Part shown: piece by piece, positions 53,036-61,793 of the stretch | Position numbering within the stretch: position 1 is the first letter of the stretch | How the letters are laid out: every line of letters starts with the position of its first letter | Origin: Bacteroidota bacterium | GTDB lineage: Bacteria > Bacteroidota > Bacteroidia > AKYH767-A > 2013-40CM-41-45 | Length of the DNA: 64,000 bases | NCBI GenBank assembly: GCA_004295015.1 | Contig: SHNE01000035.1 | Span: forward strand, 141,470-205,469 | Direction: 5' to 3' | Program-made: the position numbers and the translations under genes | The notes under the pieces: model-generated | Database searches by the model: none | The model's input: only the letters and a program-made list of their open reading frames with translations | Told to the model about the DNA's origin: nothing

Positions 53036-53746
53036 TCAATTCATTGGAACGTCAACGATTATAAAATCTGATTCATCAAGTGAATTGATTTCAATCTCCT
53101 TTGCGTTTGTGATTCCAACGGCATCACGTTTGTTAAGAATTTTCCCGTCGATTTCTATTTGGCCATTGATGACCATAATGTATGCTCCGTTTTCCGGTTG
53201 TGCAATATTATATTTGACAGATCTTTCCTTGCTTAAATTGCCTAAAGAAATTACTGCATTCTGATGGATGTACAACTCCTCTCCTTTGTTGAATCCTGAA
53301 GCAACTGCTTTAATCTGATTTTTTCTTTCCGAAGGAGAAAATGTTTTTTGATCATAAGCCGGTTTTATTCCTTTTTCTTTTGGAAAAATCCAAAGCTGAA
53401 ATAATGATGTTGGCTCATCAGAGGATGGATTAAACTCTGAATGGTACACTCCTGTTCCCGCACTCATTACCTGAACGTCACCCGGTTTGATAACGGAACC
53501 ATTTCCCATATTATCCTTGTGTTCCAAAGCTCCGGAATGAATAATGGTAATAATTTCCATGTCATTGTGAGGATGCATTCCAAAGCCTTCACCGGCGGCG
53601 ACAATGTCGTCGTTAAGTACGCGCAGCATTCCAAATTGAAGACGATTGGGATCGTACCACTGGGCAAAGCTAAAACTATGGTGAGCATTCAACCATCCAT
53701 GATCAGCATGGCCACGATCTTTTGCCTGATGAAGTAGAGTATTCAT
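53036..53746 (-). CDS. Pirin family protein
   Basis: 236 aa. Marks: RGHADHGWLNAHHSFSFAQWYDP with the start of the cupin metal site, GFGMHPHNDMEIITI and GTGVYHSEFNPS. The His/His/His/Glu ligands of the N-terminal cupin are therefore all present. A second cupin half lacks them, as usual in pirins. Pirins act as quercetin dioxygenases or redox-linked regulators. In Bacteroidota they often sit with OsmC and MarR genes. It is 26 bases after the Fe-S protein gene and 1 base or less before the MarR frame, so the genes form one transcript. Confidence 0.92.
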   Translation of the reverse strand: MNTLLHQAKDRGHADHGWLNAHHSFSFAQWYDPNRLQFGMLRVLNDDIVAAGEGFGMHPHNDMEIITIIHSGALEHKDNMGNGSVIKPGDVQVMSAGTGVYHSEFNPSSDEPTSLFQLWIFPKEKGIKPAYDQKTFSPSERKNQIKAVASGFNKGEELYIHQNAVISLGNLSKERSVKYNIAQPENGAYIMVINGQIEIDGKILNKRDAVGITNAKEIEINSLDESDFIIVDVPMN

Positions 53747-53772
53747 TATTTTATTGTTGGGTAGATTAATGT

Positions 53773-54198
53773 TTAGGCATCAAGAACATTCGTGCTCTTG
53801 TGTTTTCCGTCACAGAATGGTTTATTTGCTGAAGCGCCGCAGCGGCATAATGCAATATTTCCTTCTTTCACTTCCTCTTTTCCATCCTTATCGACAAAAA
53901 CAAATTTTCCCTTTACCAGGTAAGGGCCTTTATTGCTGACTGTAATTCTGGTGATATCGTTTTGATTTTCCATAGTTTCGTTTGTTGAGGAATTCAATTC
54001 ATAACTTAAAGCACCCGAAGGACACTTTTTTATTTGTGTAATAATTTCCTCTTTGGAAGCCCCTGCAGGACTAACCCATGGCCTGGCAGATGGATTGAAT
54101 ACTTGCGGCAATCCGTGAAAACATTTAGCAGAGTGAATGCATAAATCAGGTTTCCAAATTACAGTCAAATCGTCTTTCACATATTTTTTGGTGGCCAT
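53773..54198 (-). CDS. Fe-S protein: YjdI-type (Fer4_19) plus CDGSH domain
   Basis: 141 aa with two iron-sulfur modules. The N-terminal half (about 5-75) is the YjdI/Fer4_19 type: LCIHSAKCFHGLP and KCPSGALSYEL give three cysteines in the ferredoxin-like arrangement. The C-terminal half is a CDGSH zinc-finger type domain: CRCGASANKPFCDGKHK with the 3-Cys-1-His 2Fe-2S set. In many bacteria the two parts are separate genes; here they are joined. It probably works in redox or oxidative stress sensing with the pirin, OsmC and YceI proteins of the same operon. Start at 54198; the upstream gene stop is 12 bases earlier. Confidence 0.85.
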   Translation of the reverse strand: MATKKYVKDDLTVIWKPDLCIHSAKCFHGLPQVFNPSARPWVSPAGASKEEIITQIKKCPSGALSYELNSSTNETMENQNDITRITVSNKGPYLVKGKFVFVDKDGKEEVKEGNIALCRCGASANKPFCDGKHKSTNVLDA

Positions 54199-54209
54199 GT
54201 TCCGGGTTT

Positions 54210-54617
54210 TTAATTGTTAAGTTCACGAATATGTATAGTCCCAAGAAGGGTTTTATGCACCGGACATTTTTCTGAAATTATCATAAGGCGTTTTAACTGA
54301 TCATCATCCAGATTTCCCTCTAAGTCAATTTTTTTATAGATGATAGTGCTTTCACCATTGTCTTCCGGATTTTTTTCCATGTTCAGATTAACAGTCACTT
54401 TTTGCAAGTCCCATTTTTTTCTGTTAGCATACATTCTTAGGGTGATGGAAATACACATTCCCAATGCACTTAATAAATATTGATGTGCAGTAGGTCCTTT
54501 ATCTGTACCGCCAAGTTCTTCCGGTTCATCTCCTGTAATTGTATGGGTTCCGGTGAAAGAGGTCGTTTCATACTCAGCTCCGTTATTTGTAACAATAATA
54601 TTCTGTTTGAATTTCAT
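54210..54617 (-). CDS. OsmC family peroxiredoxin-like protein
   Basis: 135 aa. Typical OsmC/Ohr fold: GTHTITGDEPEELGGTDKGPTAHQYLLSALGMCISITLRMYA, with one catalytic Cys (GMCISI, near 53), and a second Cys in SEKCPVHKTLLGTI. The two Cys positions are those that reduce organic peroxides in OsmC proteins. The Glu/Gly-rich stretch with PxxxLLxALGxCxxxTL matches the family. It lies 3 bases after the small barrel-type gene and 12 bases before the Fe-S gene. Stress-protective enzyme in the cytosol. Confidence 0.9.
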   Translation of the reverse strand: MKFKQNIIVTNNGAEYETTSFTGTHTITGDEPEELGGTDKGPTAHQYLLSALGMCISITLRMYANRKKWDLQKVTVNLNMEKNPEDNGESTIIYKKIDLEGNLDDDQLKRLMIISEKCPVHKTLLGTIHIRELNN

Positions 54618-54620
54618 GTT

Positions 54621-54917
54621 TTAATTTAAGGAGGGTTGAAGAAGTGTTGCGGAATGGCTTCGGTGGAAACACAGATGAGTTATTTCTGATTTTAATAATG
54701 AAATCATTGGAAACTCGGCAAGGGTTTGAATCACTTTTACCTCAGATTCTGCTTCCAAAACCATGTATACTTTTTCAAAATCAGCCGAAAGTGAATAGCT
54801 TCTCAAAATTCCTTTGTGCATTAGTTCCTGCACCTTTTCCTTTTGAATTGAAATGGATTTGCTAAGATCCTTCTCCACTTCAGGCTTTAATGTTGCCAAT
54901 ACCATAAATAGTTTCAT
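54621..54917 (-). CDS. Small dimeric alpha-beta barrel-like protein
   Basis: 98 aa. The pattern MKLFMVLATLKPEVEKDLSKSISIQKEKVQELMHKGILRSYSLSADFEKVYMVLEAESEVKVIQTL with strand-helix-strand units resembles the YciI/muconolactone isomerase-like dimeric alpha+beta barrels, where the central strand carries a Met/Tyr pair. No catalytic residue stands out, so a named function is not safe. It is encoded between yceI and osmC (70 bases after the first, 3 bases before the second), so it belongs to the same oxidant-response transcript. The C-terminal 15 residues (LCFHRSHSATLLQPSLN) look unordered. Confidence 0.6.
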   Translation of the reverse strand: MKLFMVLATLKPEVEKDLSKSISIQKEKVQELMHKGILRSYSLSADFEKVYMVLEAESEVKVIQTLAEFPMISLLKSEITHLCFHRSHSATLLQPSLN

Positions 54918-54987
54918 GTCTTTCTTTTTAAAATAAATCCGACACCCCGCTATGCGTGATGCCGGATTTCACACACACAAAATATAA

Positions 54988-55566
54988 TTATTTTTTAATT
55001 AAAACAGCATCAAGCGTAAATTCAACGATGTCCCCTACAACTGCTTCTCCGGTTGCGGCTGCGTCTTTGTACTTTAATCCGAATTCTTTTCTGTCAATTT
55101 TTCCAGTTGCTTTGAAGCCGGCTTTTGTATTTCCCCATGGGTCAATAACAATACCTCCAAATACTAATGGGAATTCAACAGTCTTCGTCACATCACGGAT
55201 GGTAAGCTCTCCGGTGATCATGTATTTATTATTACCAAGACTTTTTATTGACTTACTCTTAAAAGTAATGGTAGGAAATTTCTCAGCATTGAAAAAATCG
55301 TCTGACATCAAATGCTTGTCGCGCATATCGTTGTCGGTTGAAATACTCGCAACCTGAACGGTTACATCTGCAGCAAGATCAGTCCAGTCTGCTTTTGCTG
55401 AAGTAAAATTTCCGTCGAATTTTTCAAACTCTCCGTCTACGTCAGAAATTACCAAATACTTTGCGCTAAAACGGATTTTCGTGTGGGCCTTATCAAGTTC
55501 CCAGTTTTGTGCGCTTGCACTCGCCATAACCAAGATGGCTCCGATAAATGTTAAGATTTTTTTCAT
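54988..55566 (-). CDS. YceI family periplasmic protein
   Basis: 192 aa. Signal peptide MKKILTFIGAILVMASASAQN, then the YceI beta-barrel: NWELDKAHTKIRFSAKYLVISDVDGEFEKFDG, GELTIRDVTKTVEFPLVF, WGNTKAGFKATGKIDRKEFGLKY. YceI proteins bind polyisoprenoids such as ubiquinone precursors and are induced by stress or base. It is the first gene of the operon that ends in the MarR gene, with the promoter at 55601-55631. The strong -7 box and operator palindrome (55614-55628) lie upstream. Location: periplasm or extracellular. Confidence 0.93.
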   Translation of the reverse strand: MKKILTFIGAILVMASASAQNWELDKAHTKIRFSAKYLVISDVDGEFEKFDGNFTSAKADWTDLAADVTVQVASISTDNDMRDKHLMSDDFFNAEKFPTITFKSKSIKSLGNNKYMITGELTIRDVTKTVEFPLVFGGIVIDPWGNTKAGFKATGKIDRKEFGLKYKDAAATGEAVVGDIVEFTLDAVLIKK

Positions 55567-55600
55567 GTGTTGTAATTTTTTATAGTTTTATTTTACCCTG

Positions 55601-55631
55601 CAAATATATGTAATAACATTATATGTTACAA
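55601..55631 (-). promoter_or_regulatory. Promoter and operator of the yceI-marR operon
   Basis: Minus strand: TTG (55631-55629), a 20-base spacer and TATATTTG (55608-55601), a complete Bacteroidota promoter. The palindrome TAACAT-ATA-ATGTTA fills 55614-55628 between the two elements, the classic place for a repressor. A second perfect 9-bp inverted repeat (CTATTTAAC 55635-55643 with GTTAAATAG 55652-55660) lies just upstream. The MarR protein encoded at the end of the operon is the likely binder. Confidence 0.7.
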
Positions 55632-55634
55632 CAT

Positions 55635-55660
55635 CTATTTAACACCATTTAGTTAAATAG
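55635..55660. promoter_or_regulatory. 9-bp inverted repeat upstream of the yceI promoter
   Basis: CTATTTAAC (55635-55643) and GTTAAATAG (55652-55660) are perfectly complementary with an 8-base spacer, ending 4 bases from the -33 TTG. Possible second operator or an activator site. Confidence 0.5.
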
Positions 55661-55692
55661 TTGAAAAACAGACATATAAAATTGAAATTTTT

Positions 55693-56691
55693 TTAAATTT
55701 GGCGGATACCTATGGCGTTTCTCGCCTCCCGAATGGTCTTCGAAGCGCTTTCTCTGGCTTTCTCGGCACCACGTCTGGCCACTTGTTGCACAGTTTTTTC
55801 ATCCTTTGAAAGTTCAAGAATTCTTTTCCTGAAAGGATCAGTAAAGGCTATCATATCTTCAGCCAATTGTTTTTTCATATCCCCGTAGCGGATCTTCATT
55901 ACATTATATTGTTCTTCAAAAAAAGCAAGTGTCTCGGCAGACGAAACCGCTTCCATGAGAGAGAAAAGATTTTTTATCACTTCCGGTTTTTCCTGATTCA
56001 TAACGGCAGGCCCGCTATCACTTACCGCTCGCATTACCTTTTTTCGGATCAGCTCAGGAGCATCGGCAAGAAAAATTGCATTTCCTTCTCCTTCACTTTT
56101 CCCCATTTTACCTGAACCATCTAGACCGGGAATTTTTACAAGCTGTGTTCCAAAATTAAAGGCATAAGGTTCAGGGAATAGTTCAGTCTCATACATTCTG
56201 TTGAAACGGTTTCCAAAAGTTCTTGCCATCTCTAAATGCTGTTCCTGATCCTTTCCCACCGGAACCTTTACTGCACGGTGAATTAATATGTCTGCAGCCA
56301 TTAAAGTAGGGTAGGTCAGTAACCCTGCATTAATATTGTCGGGCTGCTTGCGGATTTTTTCTTTGAATGACGTGCAACGCTCAAGTTCTCCAACATAGGC
56401 GTTCATATTAAGAAGGAGATATAATTCAGCAATTTCAGGAAGGTCACTCTGAATATAGAGCGTACACTTTTCCGGATCCAGTCCACAGGCAAGATATTCA
56501 ACCAATACACTTTTAACGTTCAAGTGGAAGTCGGCCGGAGATGGATGTGTGGTAAGAGAATGATAATCCGCTATGAAAAAAAAGCAATTGAATTCATCCT
56601 GCATACGGATAAAATTTTTCATTGCTCCGAAATAATTTCCCAGATGCAGGTTTCCTGTGCTTCTTATTCCACTTACGACAATTTCTTTCAT
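55693..56691 (-). CDS. trpS: Tryptophanyl-tRNA synthetase
   Basis: Start set at 56691 (332 aa, MKEIVVSGIRSTGNLHLGNYFGAMKNF), the usual beginning; a longer frame from 56763 adds unrelated residues. Class I signature: GNLHLGNY (HIGH type, near 13-20) and GKMGKSEGEGN (KMSKS type, GxMGKS, near 195). The tryptophan pocket (MAADILIHRAVKVPVGKDQEQHLEMAR) is present. Charges tRNA-Trp. Gene is transcribed alone, downstream of no obvious operon; its 3' end lies 33 bases from the YceI upstream region. Confidence 0.95.
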   Translation of the reverse strand: MKEIVVSGIRSTGNLHLGNYFGAMKNFIRMQDEFNCFFFIADYHSLTTHPSPADFHLNVKSVLVEYLACGLDPEKCTLYIQSDLPEIAELYLLLNMNAYVGELERCTSFKEKIRKQPDNINAGLLTYPTLMAADILIHRAVKVPVGKDQEQHLEMARTFGNRFNRMYETELFPEPYAFNFGTQLVKIPGLDGSGKMGKSEGEGNAIFLADAPELIRKKVMRAVSDSGPAVMNQEKPEVIKNLFSLMEAVSSAETLAFFEEQYNVMKIRYGDMKKQLAEDMIAFTDPFRKRILELSKDEKTVQQVARRGAEKARESASKTIREARNAIGIRQI

Positions 56692-56894
56692 GCAACGAAA
56701 ATAAGCAATGGCCTCAATACTACCTATAATCTTCAAAATGAATAAGCATTGAGGAAGGAACATTCAGAAATGTGCTAACAATGCCAATCCGGATTTCTTT
56801 GTAAAAGACTGAAACTTTAATGTATTGATGTTTAGGTCATATCCTGGTTATTATCGAAAGGTAAAATCGTACTTTAGCGGCAAATAAATCTTCC

Positions 56895-58436
56895 ATGGAC
56901 AATAAATTAAAGGAACTCGAAAGAAAGAATGAAGAGGCTCGCCTCGGCGGTGGGAAGAAACGTATTGAGTCACAACACAAAAAAGGGAAGCTTACCGCCC
57001 GTGAAAGGATTCATTTTTTAATGGACGAAGGAAGTTTCGAAGAAATTGGAATGTTAGTCAGCCACCGCTCTTTTGAATTTGGGATGGACAAAGAAAAATA
57101 TCCTGGCGATGGTGTTATCACAGGATATGGAACAATCAATGGAAGAATGACTTATGTTTTCGCACAGGACTTTACTGTTTTCGGCGGCTCTTTGTCTGAA
57201 ACGCATGCACAAAAGATTTGCCGGATCATGGATTTGGCCATGCAAAACGGAGTCCCTGTCATTGGGCTGAATGATTCGGGCGGAGCCCGCATTCAGGAAG
57301 GTGTTGTTTCTCTGGGTGGTTACGCTGATATTTTTTATAGAAATACTATGGCTTCCGGAGTGATTCCACAGATTTCAGCTATCATGGGCCCTTGTGCAGG
57401 TGGCGCTGTTTATTCTCCTGCCATTACAGATTTTATTATGATGGTGGAAAACACCTCTTATATGTTTGTTACAGGTCCGAACGTAGTGAAGACTGTTACA
57501 CATGAAGATGTTAGTTCTGAAGAATTGGGCGGTGCGGTTACACATGCTACCAAATCGGGTGTTACACATTTTACCTGTACGAATGAAATGGAAGGCATTC
57601 GCTTCATCAAGAAACTGATGTCCTACATTCCACAGAATTGTGAAGAAAGTGCTCCTTCATATGCTTATGAGATGGCTGACGAGAGCAGACCGGCTCTGAA
57701 TACTTTTATCCCGGAGAATCCGAATCAGCCTTATGATATGCATGAGGTTATTTCCAGCATAGTTGATGAAGACTCCTTCCTGGAAGTGCATAAAGATTTC
57801 GCCGAGAATATTCTTGTCGGTTTCGCAAGACTGGCAGGAAAAAGTATTGGCGTAGTAGCTAACCAGCCTGCACACCTTGCAGGAGTACTGGATATTCATG
57901 CTTCAACAAAGGCTGCTCGTTTCGTTCGTTTTTGCGACAGCTTCAACATCCCATTATTGGTGTTTGAAGATGTTCCGGGATTTTTACCGGGAACCGATCA
58001 GGAGTGGAATGCAATCATTACTAATGGCGCAAAATTATTGTATGCATTTTGTGAAGCTACCGTACCAAGAGTTACGGTGATCACACGTAAAGCCTATGGA
58101 GGAGCATATGACGTGATGAATTCAAAGCACATAGGAGCCGATATGAATTACGCCTGGCCTAGTGCCGAAATTGCAGTGATGGGAGCGAAGGGTGCAGCAG
58201 AAATTATTTTCAAGAAGGAAATTACAGACGCAAAAGATCCGGAAGCAAAATTGAAAGAGAAGGAAGCAGAGTACATTGAATTATTTGCGAACCCATACAA
58301 GGCAGCGGAGCACGGTTATATTGATGAAGTAATTCGTCCGGCAGACACTCGTAAAAAACTTATTGCAGCATTTAATATGCTTCAAAACAAAGTTGCCCAA
58401 TTGCCAAGAAAGAAGCACGGAAATATTCCGCTTTAG
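56895..58436 (+). CDS. pccB: Acyl-CoA (propionyl-CoA) carboxylase beta subunit
   Basis: 513 aa. Carboxyltransferase domains: N-terminal [18 protein letters not shown] and [15 protein letters not shown] (acyl-CoA binding), then the C-terminal [24 protein letters not shown] and [18 protein letters not shown]. The length is that of PccB/methylmalonyl-CoA decarboxylase alpha (about 510-530). It moves carboxyl from biotin to propionyl-CoA (or acetyl-CoA in other groups). The methylmalonyl-CoA epimerase at 46548 in the same window supports a propionate pathway. The biotin carboxylase partner here would be AccC-type or elsewhere. Convergent with the DUF2306-like gene by 34 bases. Confidence 0.88.
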   Translation: MDNKLKELERKNEEARLGGGKKRIESQHKKGKLTARERIHFLMDEGSFEEIGMLVSHRSFEFGMDKEKYPGDGVITGYGTINGRMTYVFAQDFTVFGGSLSETHAQKICRIMDLAMQNGVPVIGLNDSGGARIQEGVVSLGGYADIFYRNTMASGVIPQISAIMGPCAGGAVYSPAITDFIMMVENTSYMFVTGPNVVKTVTHEDVSSEELGGAVTHATKSGVTHFTCTNEMEGIRFIKKLMSYIPQNCEESAPSYAYEMADESRPALNTFIPENPNQPYDMHEVISSIVDEDSFLEVHKDFAENILVGFARLAGKSIGVVANQPAHLAGVLDIHASTKAARFVRFCDSFNIPLLVFEDVPGFLPGTDQEWNAIITNGAKLLYAFCEATVPRVTVITRKAYGGAYDVMNSKHIGADMNYAWPSAEIAVMGAKGAAEIIFKKEITDAKDPEAKLKEKEAEYIELFANPYKAAEHGYIDEVIRPADTRKKLIAAFNMLQNKVAQLPRKKHGNIPL

Positions 58437-58470
58437 TTATTGCTGCCAGGTGCAATCTTTTCTTTTTTCT

Positions 58471-59121
58471 TCAATCATATTTCCTTGACCATTTCACAAT
58501 GAGGGGTGTGAGTATCGCCGTGGGAGCCAGCCATACGACAAAAGACGGAACAGGCAATGGCCAATCGTTCGCATTCACTACGAGAAAGGCTGTGAATGCC
58601 GCGATATACCCTCCTGTCATACGTTGAATGTGCGCAAGAAGCCAGTAATTTTTTGCTTTGGCATTTCCACGGTAATTGATAAAATCCCACTGGACTAAGC
58701 GCAGGCTGAATATTCCAAAAACGATCAACACGAAGCCAAAATAGTGCGCAAGAAAAACTTGTTTAAGACCCAAAACAAGAAATACACTTCCCGTAAGTAG
58801 CATGGTAATTGTCAAAATCCAGTCAATTAATGTTGGTTTTTGGTTAATGCCCAGGAGCTTTAAGTAAATGTACCTGCTTCCTGTGCCAACGAGATAAATT
58901 GTAAAGGACCCCACAATAAATAAAAAGAAATTCGGGTGAATAATTGAAAGGCCTAATGAACAAAAGCCTGTCGCAAGCATGGCATATGTAAAAATTTTTC
59001 CAATCTTTTTGTGAACCTTATCTCCTTTTCTTCGAATCAAATTTATTGTTCCGGTTAAAAGGCTAATGGTTCCGCCTGTTACATGAACAAGCAGGAGGAA
59101 ATTAAAAAGAGAGTCCTTCAT
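58471..59121 (-). CDS. DUF2306-like membrane protein
   Basis: Start set at 59121 (216 aa, MKDSLFNFLLLVHVTGGTISLL); the earlier in-frame start at 59196 overlaps the upstream gene. About seven hydrophobic helices. HVTGGTISLLTGTINLIRRKGDKVHKKIGKIF resembles DUF2306 (His/Gly-rich first helix and a HKKIGK loop). No functional motif beyond the helices. It follows the DUF7670-like gene with a gap of 10 bases on the same strand, forming a two-gene unit. Role unknown, possibly a cytochrome- or haem-linked membrane protein given the conserved His, but this is guesswork. Confidence 0.65.
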   Translation of the reverse strand: MKDSLFNFLLLVHVTGGTISLLTGTINLIRRKGDKVHKKIGKIFTYAMLATGFCSLGLSIIHPNFFLFIVGSFTIYLVGTGSRYIYLKLLGINQKPTLIDWILTITMLLTGSVFLVLGLKQVFLAHYFGFVLIVFGIFSLRLVQWDFINYRGNAKAKNYWLLAHIQRMTGGYIAAFTAFLVVNANDWPLPVPSFVVWLAPTAILTPLIVKWSRKYD

Positions 59122-59131
59122 TAATTCAAAA

Positions 59132-59521
59132 TTATCTTGTAGGGAAAACTTGTTCCTTTTTTGTTGAACTAATGATGAATAGTATCCCGGCAACAATTAT
59201 TGGAAGACAAATGGCCAGAATTATTCCAAGACTCATCAGTACATTGTGATTTCGATCGTAATTCATTGAATAAATAAACGGACTCATAATAAGTCCTAGA
59301 AGAGTGAAAAGAATACCTCCTATTAATTCTCTTTTCCAGGCTATTATCAGGAGTATCACCAACAGAAAACTTGGAATGAGATGCATGACAAAATCGCTGA
59401 GCTGTTGCCATAAATTTAATTCCGGAGAAAATGCATCCAGAGCGAACATGCTGATAAAAAGAATAATCAACATTGTCAATATTCTTGGTATCCAGGAAAA
59501 TCCTTTATTCGTTGTTGCCAT
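59132..59521 (-). CDS. DUF7670-like small membrane protein
   Basis: 129 aa, four predicted membrane helices (about 12-32, 40-58, 65-85, 95-118). Conserved-looking segments are FALDAFSPELNLWQQL, FVMHLIPSFLLVILLIIAWKRELIGGILFTLLGL, a form I recall from DUF7670 proteins of Bacteroidota. No catalytic motif. The hydrophilic C-terminus is short and basic. Probably expressed with the downstream DUF2306-like gene (start 10 bases after this stop). Function unknown. Confidence 0.7.
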   Translation of the reverse strand: MATTNKGFSWIPRILTMLIILFISMFALDAFSPELNLWQQLSDFVMHLIPSFLLVILLIIAWKRELIGGILFTLLGLIMSPFIYSMNYDRNHNVLMSLGIILAICLPIIVAGILFIISSTKKEQVFPTR

Positions 59522-59613
59522 GAAAATTGTGCTTTTAGTTTAAGAGTAAATGTAGTACAAAAACATTAAAATAATCTGCACCCGCTTTTGATGCCACGAA
59601 CAAACTATGTTAT

Positions 59614-61566
59614 TTATTTTAAAAGCGCTTTCCCTGAAATTTGTTCCCTGCCATTATTCAGTGCATAAAAATAAATTCCACGTTCAAGGTTTTTTGCGTC
59701 CAACCTTACAAAATTTTGTCCTTTTTCCACCCTGACAGACTCGTCCAATTGTTTTTTTCCTAGAATATCTGTTACACAGATTTTCAACTGAGTAGAAATG
59801 TCGGAATTCAGATGTATGGTGATTTTATTGTTTTGTGAATCTGAAAAAATATGCAATAGTTTAAATTCATCAGGCTTAACAGCTACAGTGAGTATCGAAG
59901 AAAAATTGGTCTTTCCGTCATAGTCAACCTGTTTCAATCTATAATAAATAATGCTGAAAGCAGAATTATTTTCGTCGAGGAAGGAGTATTCATTTGCATT
60001 TGTTGAATTGCCTGCTCCCTTAATCGTTGTTACCTGAGTAAATAGTAGCCCCTCATAACTTTTTTCTAAAATGAAATAGTCATTGTTAATTTCTGAAGCG
60101 GTCTCCCAGCTGACTAACACATTCCCCTGTTTGGTTACCTTGGCAATAAAAGATGTTAACTCAACAGGTAAATGCGAAATGATGACCGGACATTCTGTTG
60201 TTGTATCTATAGAGCTTAGGATAACATTGAACAATACATCTGTAGATACTATTCCATTAATCGTTGCAGGGTATCGGTCGACAACAAGAATACTTGGACT
60301 TATTTCAATCAGGGCTGCAGGGTTTTTACAAGGAACAAGCCCTATAAAATCGGTCTTGAGTAAAACAGCACCTTCAGTAAATTTCTTGCCGGTGAATATG
60401 TATGATCCATCTGAAGTTCTTCTGCCGGAACGGGAGCCCATGGTTGCAAGTCCGTCATTTGTATAGGATCGTGACCATTCCATATTAAATGCGGAATCTG
60501 TTTTAAGAATTTGAGCCTGTTGTCCAAATCCGCCATATCCACCCATTCCTGTAAACAAGAAGCCGTTATCCGGACATTGTACTACTGATGAGAAACCACT
60601 TTGAAATGCTTGTGTTGGAATGGAATTGTAAATGGCAGCCCGTAGTATTCCGCCTGTTGAATCTAGTTTTAGTATATGAGGATAGTTATATTCATTTTGA
60701 GAATGATCTTTATCCATGGATCCCGCAATGATAATTTCCTTATTCCTGCTTTCAATCACATCCAGGCCGAGCGAAAAACGATTTACGCTATTGTCATGCT
60801 CGTACGATTTTGCCCACATAAGATCACCTGCTTTATTCACACGAATGACGTAAAGATCTGCCTGATGCGCTCCAACCGTGGTTCCTGTCATTACGTAGCC
60901 GCTGTCGGCTGTTTGACAGAAAACCCAGGTAAGCCCTTCGCCGGTGTCTAGATCTCTAACCGCAAGTTCATAGGATTTATTCCATTCCACATTTCCGGAT
61001 GCATCTGTTTTTATCAGCATCGCATAAGTCATTCCTGTCAAACTCATCGGCATAGCATCATGAAAAGCAGAAATTGCATAGCCACCTTCCATTGTCTGGC
61101 GCACGCAAAAGCCCAGTTCATCTTTACCGCTGTCGTATGTCTTTGACCATTGTATTATCCCATCCGCATCACATTTTATAACTACTACATCATTGCTGTC
61201 GGGTGGCCATGCAAGGTCTTTATTGCTTCTGCCGGCAATGATCATTCCTCCATCGTTGCTTGGCTCCATCCATGTAGCCAGACTGCGGGATTGTGCCAGC
61301 TGAAAAATTTTCTCCCATATTAAAATTCCGTCACTGTTAGTTTTGAATAAGAGAATATTTGTATTGGCTATAGGCGACATCCCATTCCAATGAAAATTGT
61401 AATAGAAATCCGTACAACCGGCTACAACATAGGTATTGCCATTAATTTCACGTACAGCATAGCCACTATTTCCATTGATATAGGTTTTCATAAATGTTGT
61501 CGGTTGAGCAAAAACATTTATCAGGCTATAAAACAAAAGGACTACAAAGAAAAATAACTTTCGCAT
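59614..61566 (-). CDS. Secreted T9SS cargo with beta-propeller-like repeats
   Basis: Start taken at 61566 (650 aa, MRKLFFFVVLLFYSLINVFAQ is a signal peptide); two closely preceding in-frame Met codons are possible. The body (about 25-380) has repeats of the kind IILFKTNSDGILIWEKIF, VIKCDADGIIQWSKTY, LIKTDASGNVEWNKSY, the bacterial kelch/PQQ-like six- to seven-bladed propeller repeat. Residues about 470-560 resemble the fibronectin-type region before sorting domains (LPVELTSFIAKVTKQGNVLVSWETASEINNDYFILEKS), and the last ~80 form a T9SS type A sorting domain (GIYFYALNN). Surface or released protein, ligand unknown. Transcribed alone. Confidence 0.8.
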   Translation of the reverse strand: MRKLFFFVVLLFYSLINVFAQPTTFMKTYINGNSGYAVREINGNTYVVAGCTDFYYNFHWNGMSPIANTNILLFKTNSDGILIWEKIFQLAQSRSLATWMEPSNDGGMIIAGRSNKDLAWPPDSNDVVVIKCDADGIIQWSKTYDSGKDELGFCVRQTMEGGYAISAFHDAMPMSLTGMTYAMLIKTDASGNVEWNKSYELAVRDLDTGEGLTWVFCQTADSGYVMTGTTVGAHQADLYVIRVNKAGDLMWAKSYEHDNSVNRFSLGLDVIESRNKEIIIAGSMDKDHSQNEYNYPHILKLDSTGGILRAAIYNSIPTQAFQSGFSSVVQCPDNGFLFTGMGGYGGFGQQAQILKTDSAFNMEWSRSYTNDGLATMGSRSGRRTSDGSYIFTGKKFTEGAVLLKTDFIGLVPCKNPAALIEISPSILVVDRYPATINGIVSTDVLFNVILSSIDTTTECPVIISHLPVELTSFIAKVTKQGNVLVSWETASEINNDYFILEKSYEGLLFTQVTTIKGAGNSTNANEYSFLDENNSAFSIIYYRLKQVDYDGKTNFSSILTVAVKPDEFKLLHIFSDSQNNKITIHLNSDISTQLKICVTDILGKKQLDESVRVEKGQNFVRLDAKNLERGIYFYALNNGREQISGKALLK

Positions 61567-61793
61567 GCCCATTGAAATGATGATCAAAGCGATTAAATTA
61601 GCTTTTTATAAATTTAAAGAAAAAGGAAGTCTGGTTTACCGTATCAAGAGGTTTGTAGACGATTGTCTTCAATAAATTTGGCCAATCGTGCTTTTTTATG
61701 GATAAATGGAATAAATGCCATTGTATCTTCATAGTATGAAAAAATATAATCTTTCGTTCTCTATATAAATCTTAAACCATAAAATTAATTGTC

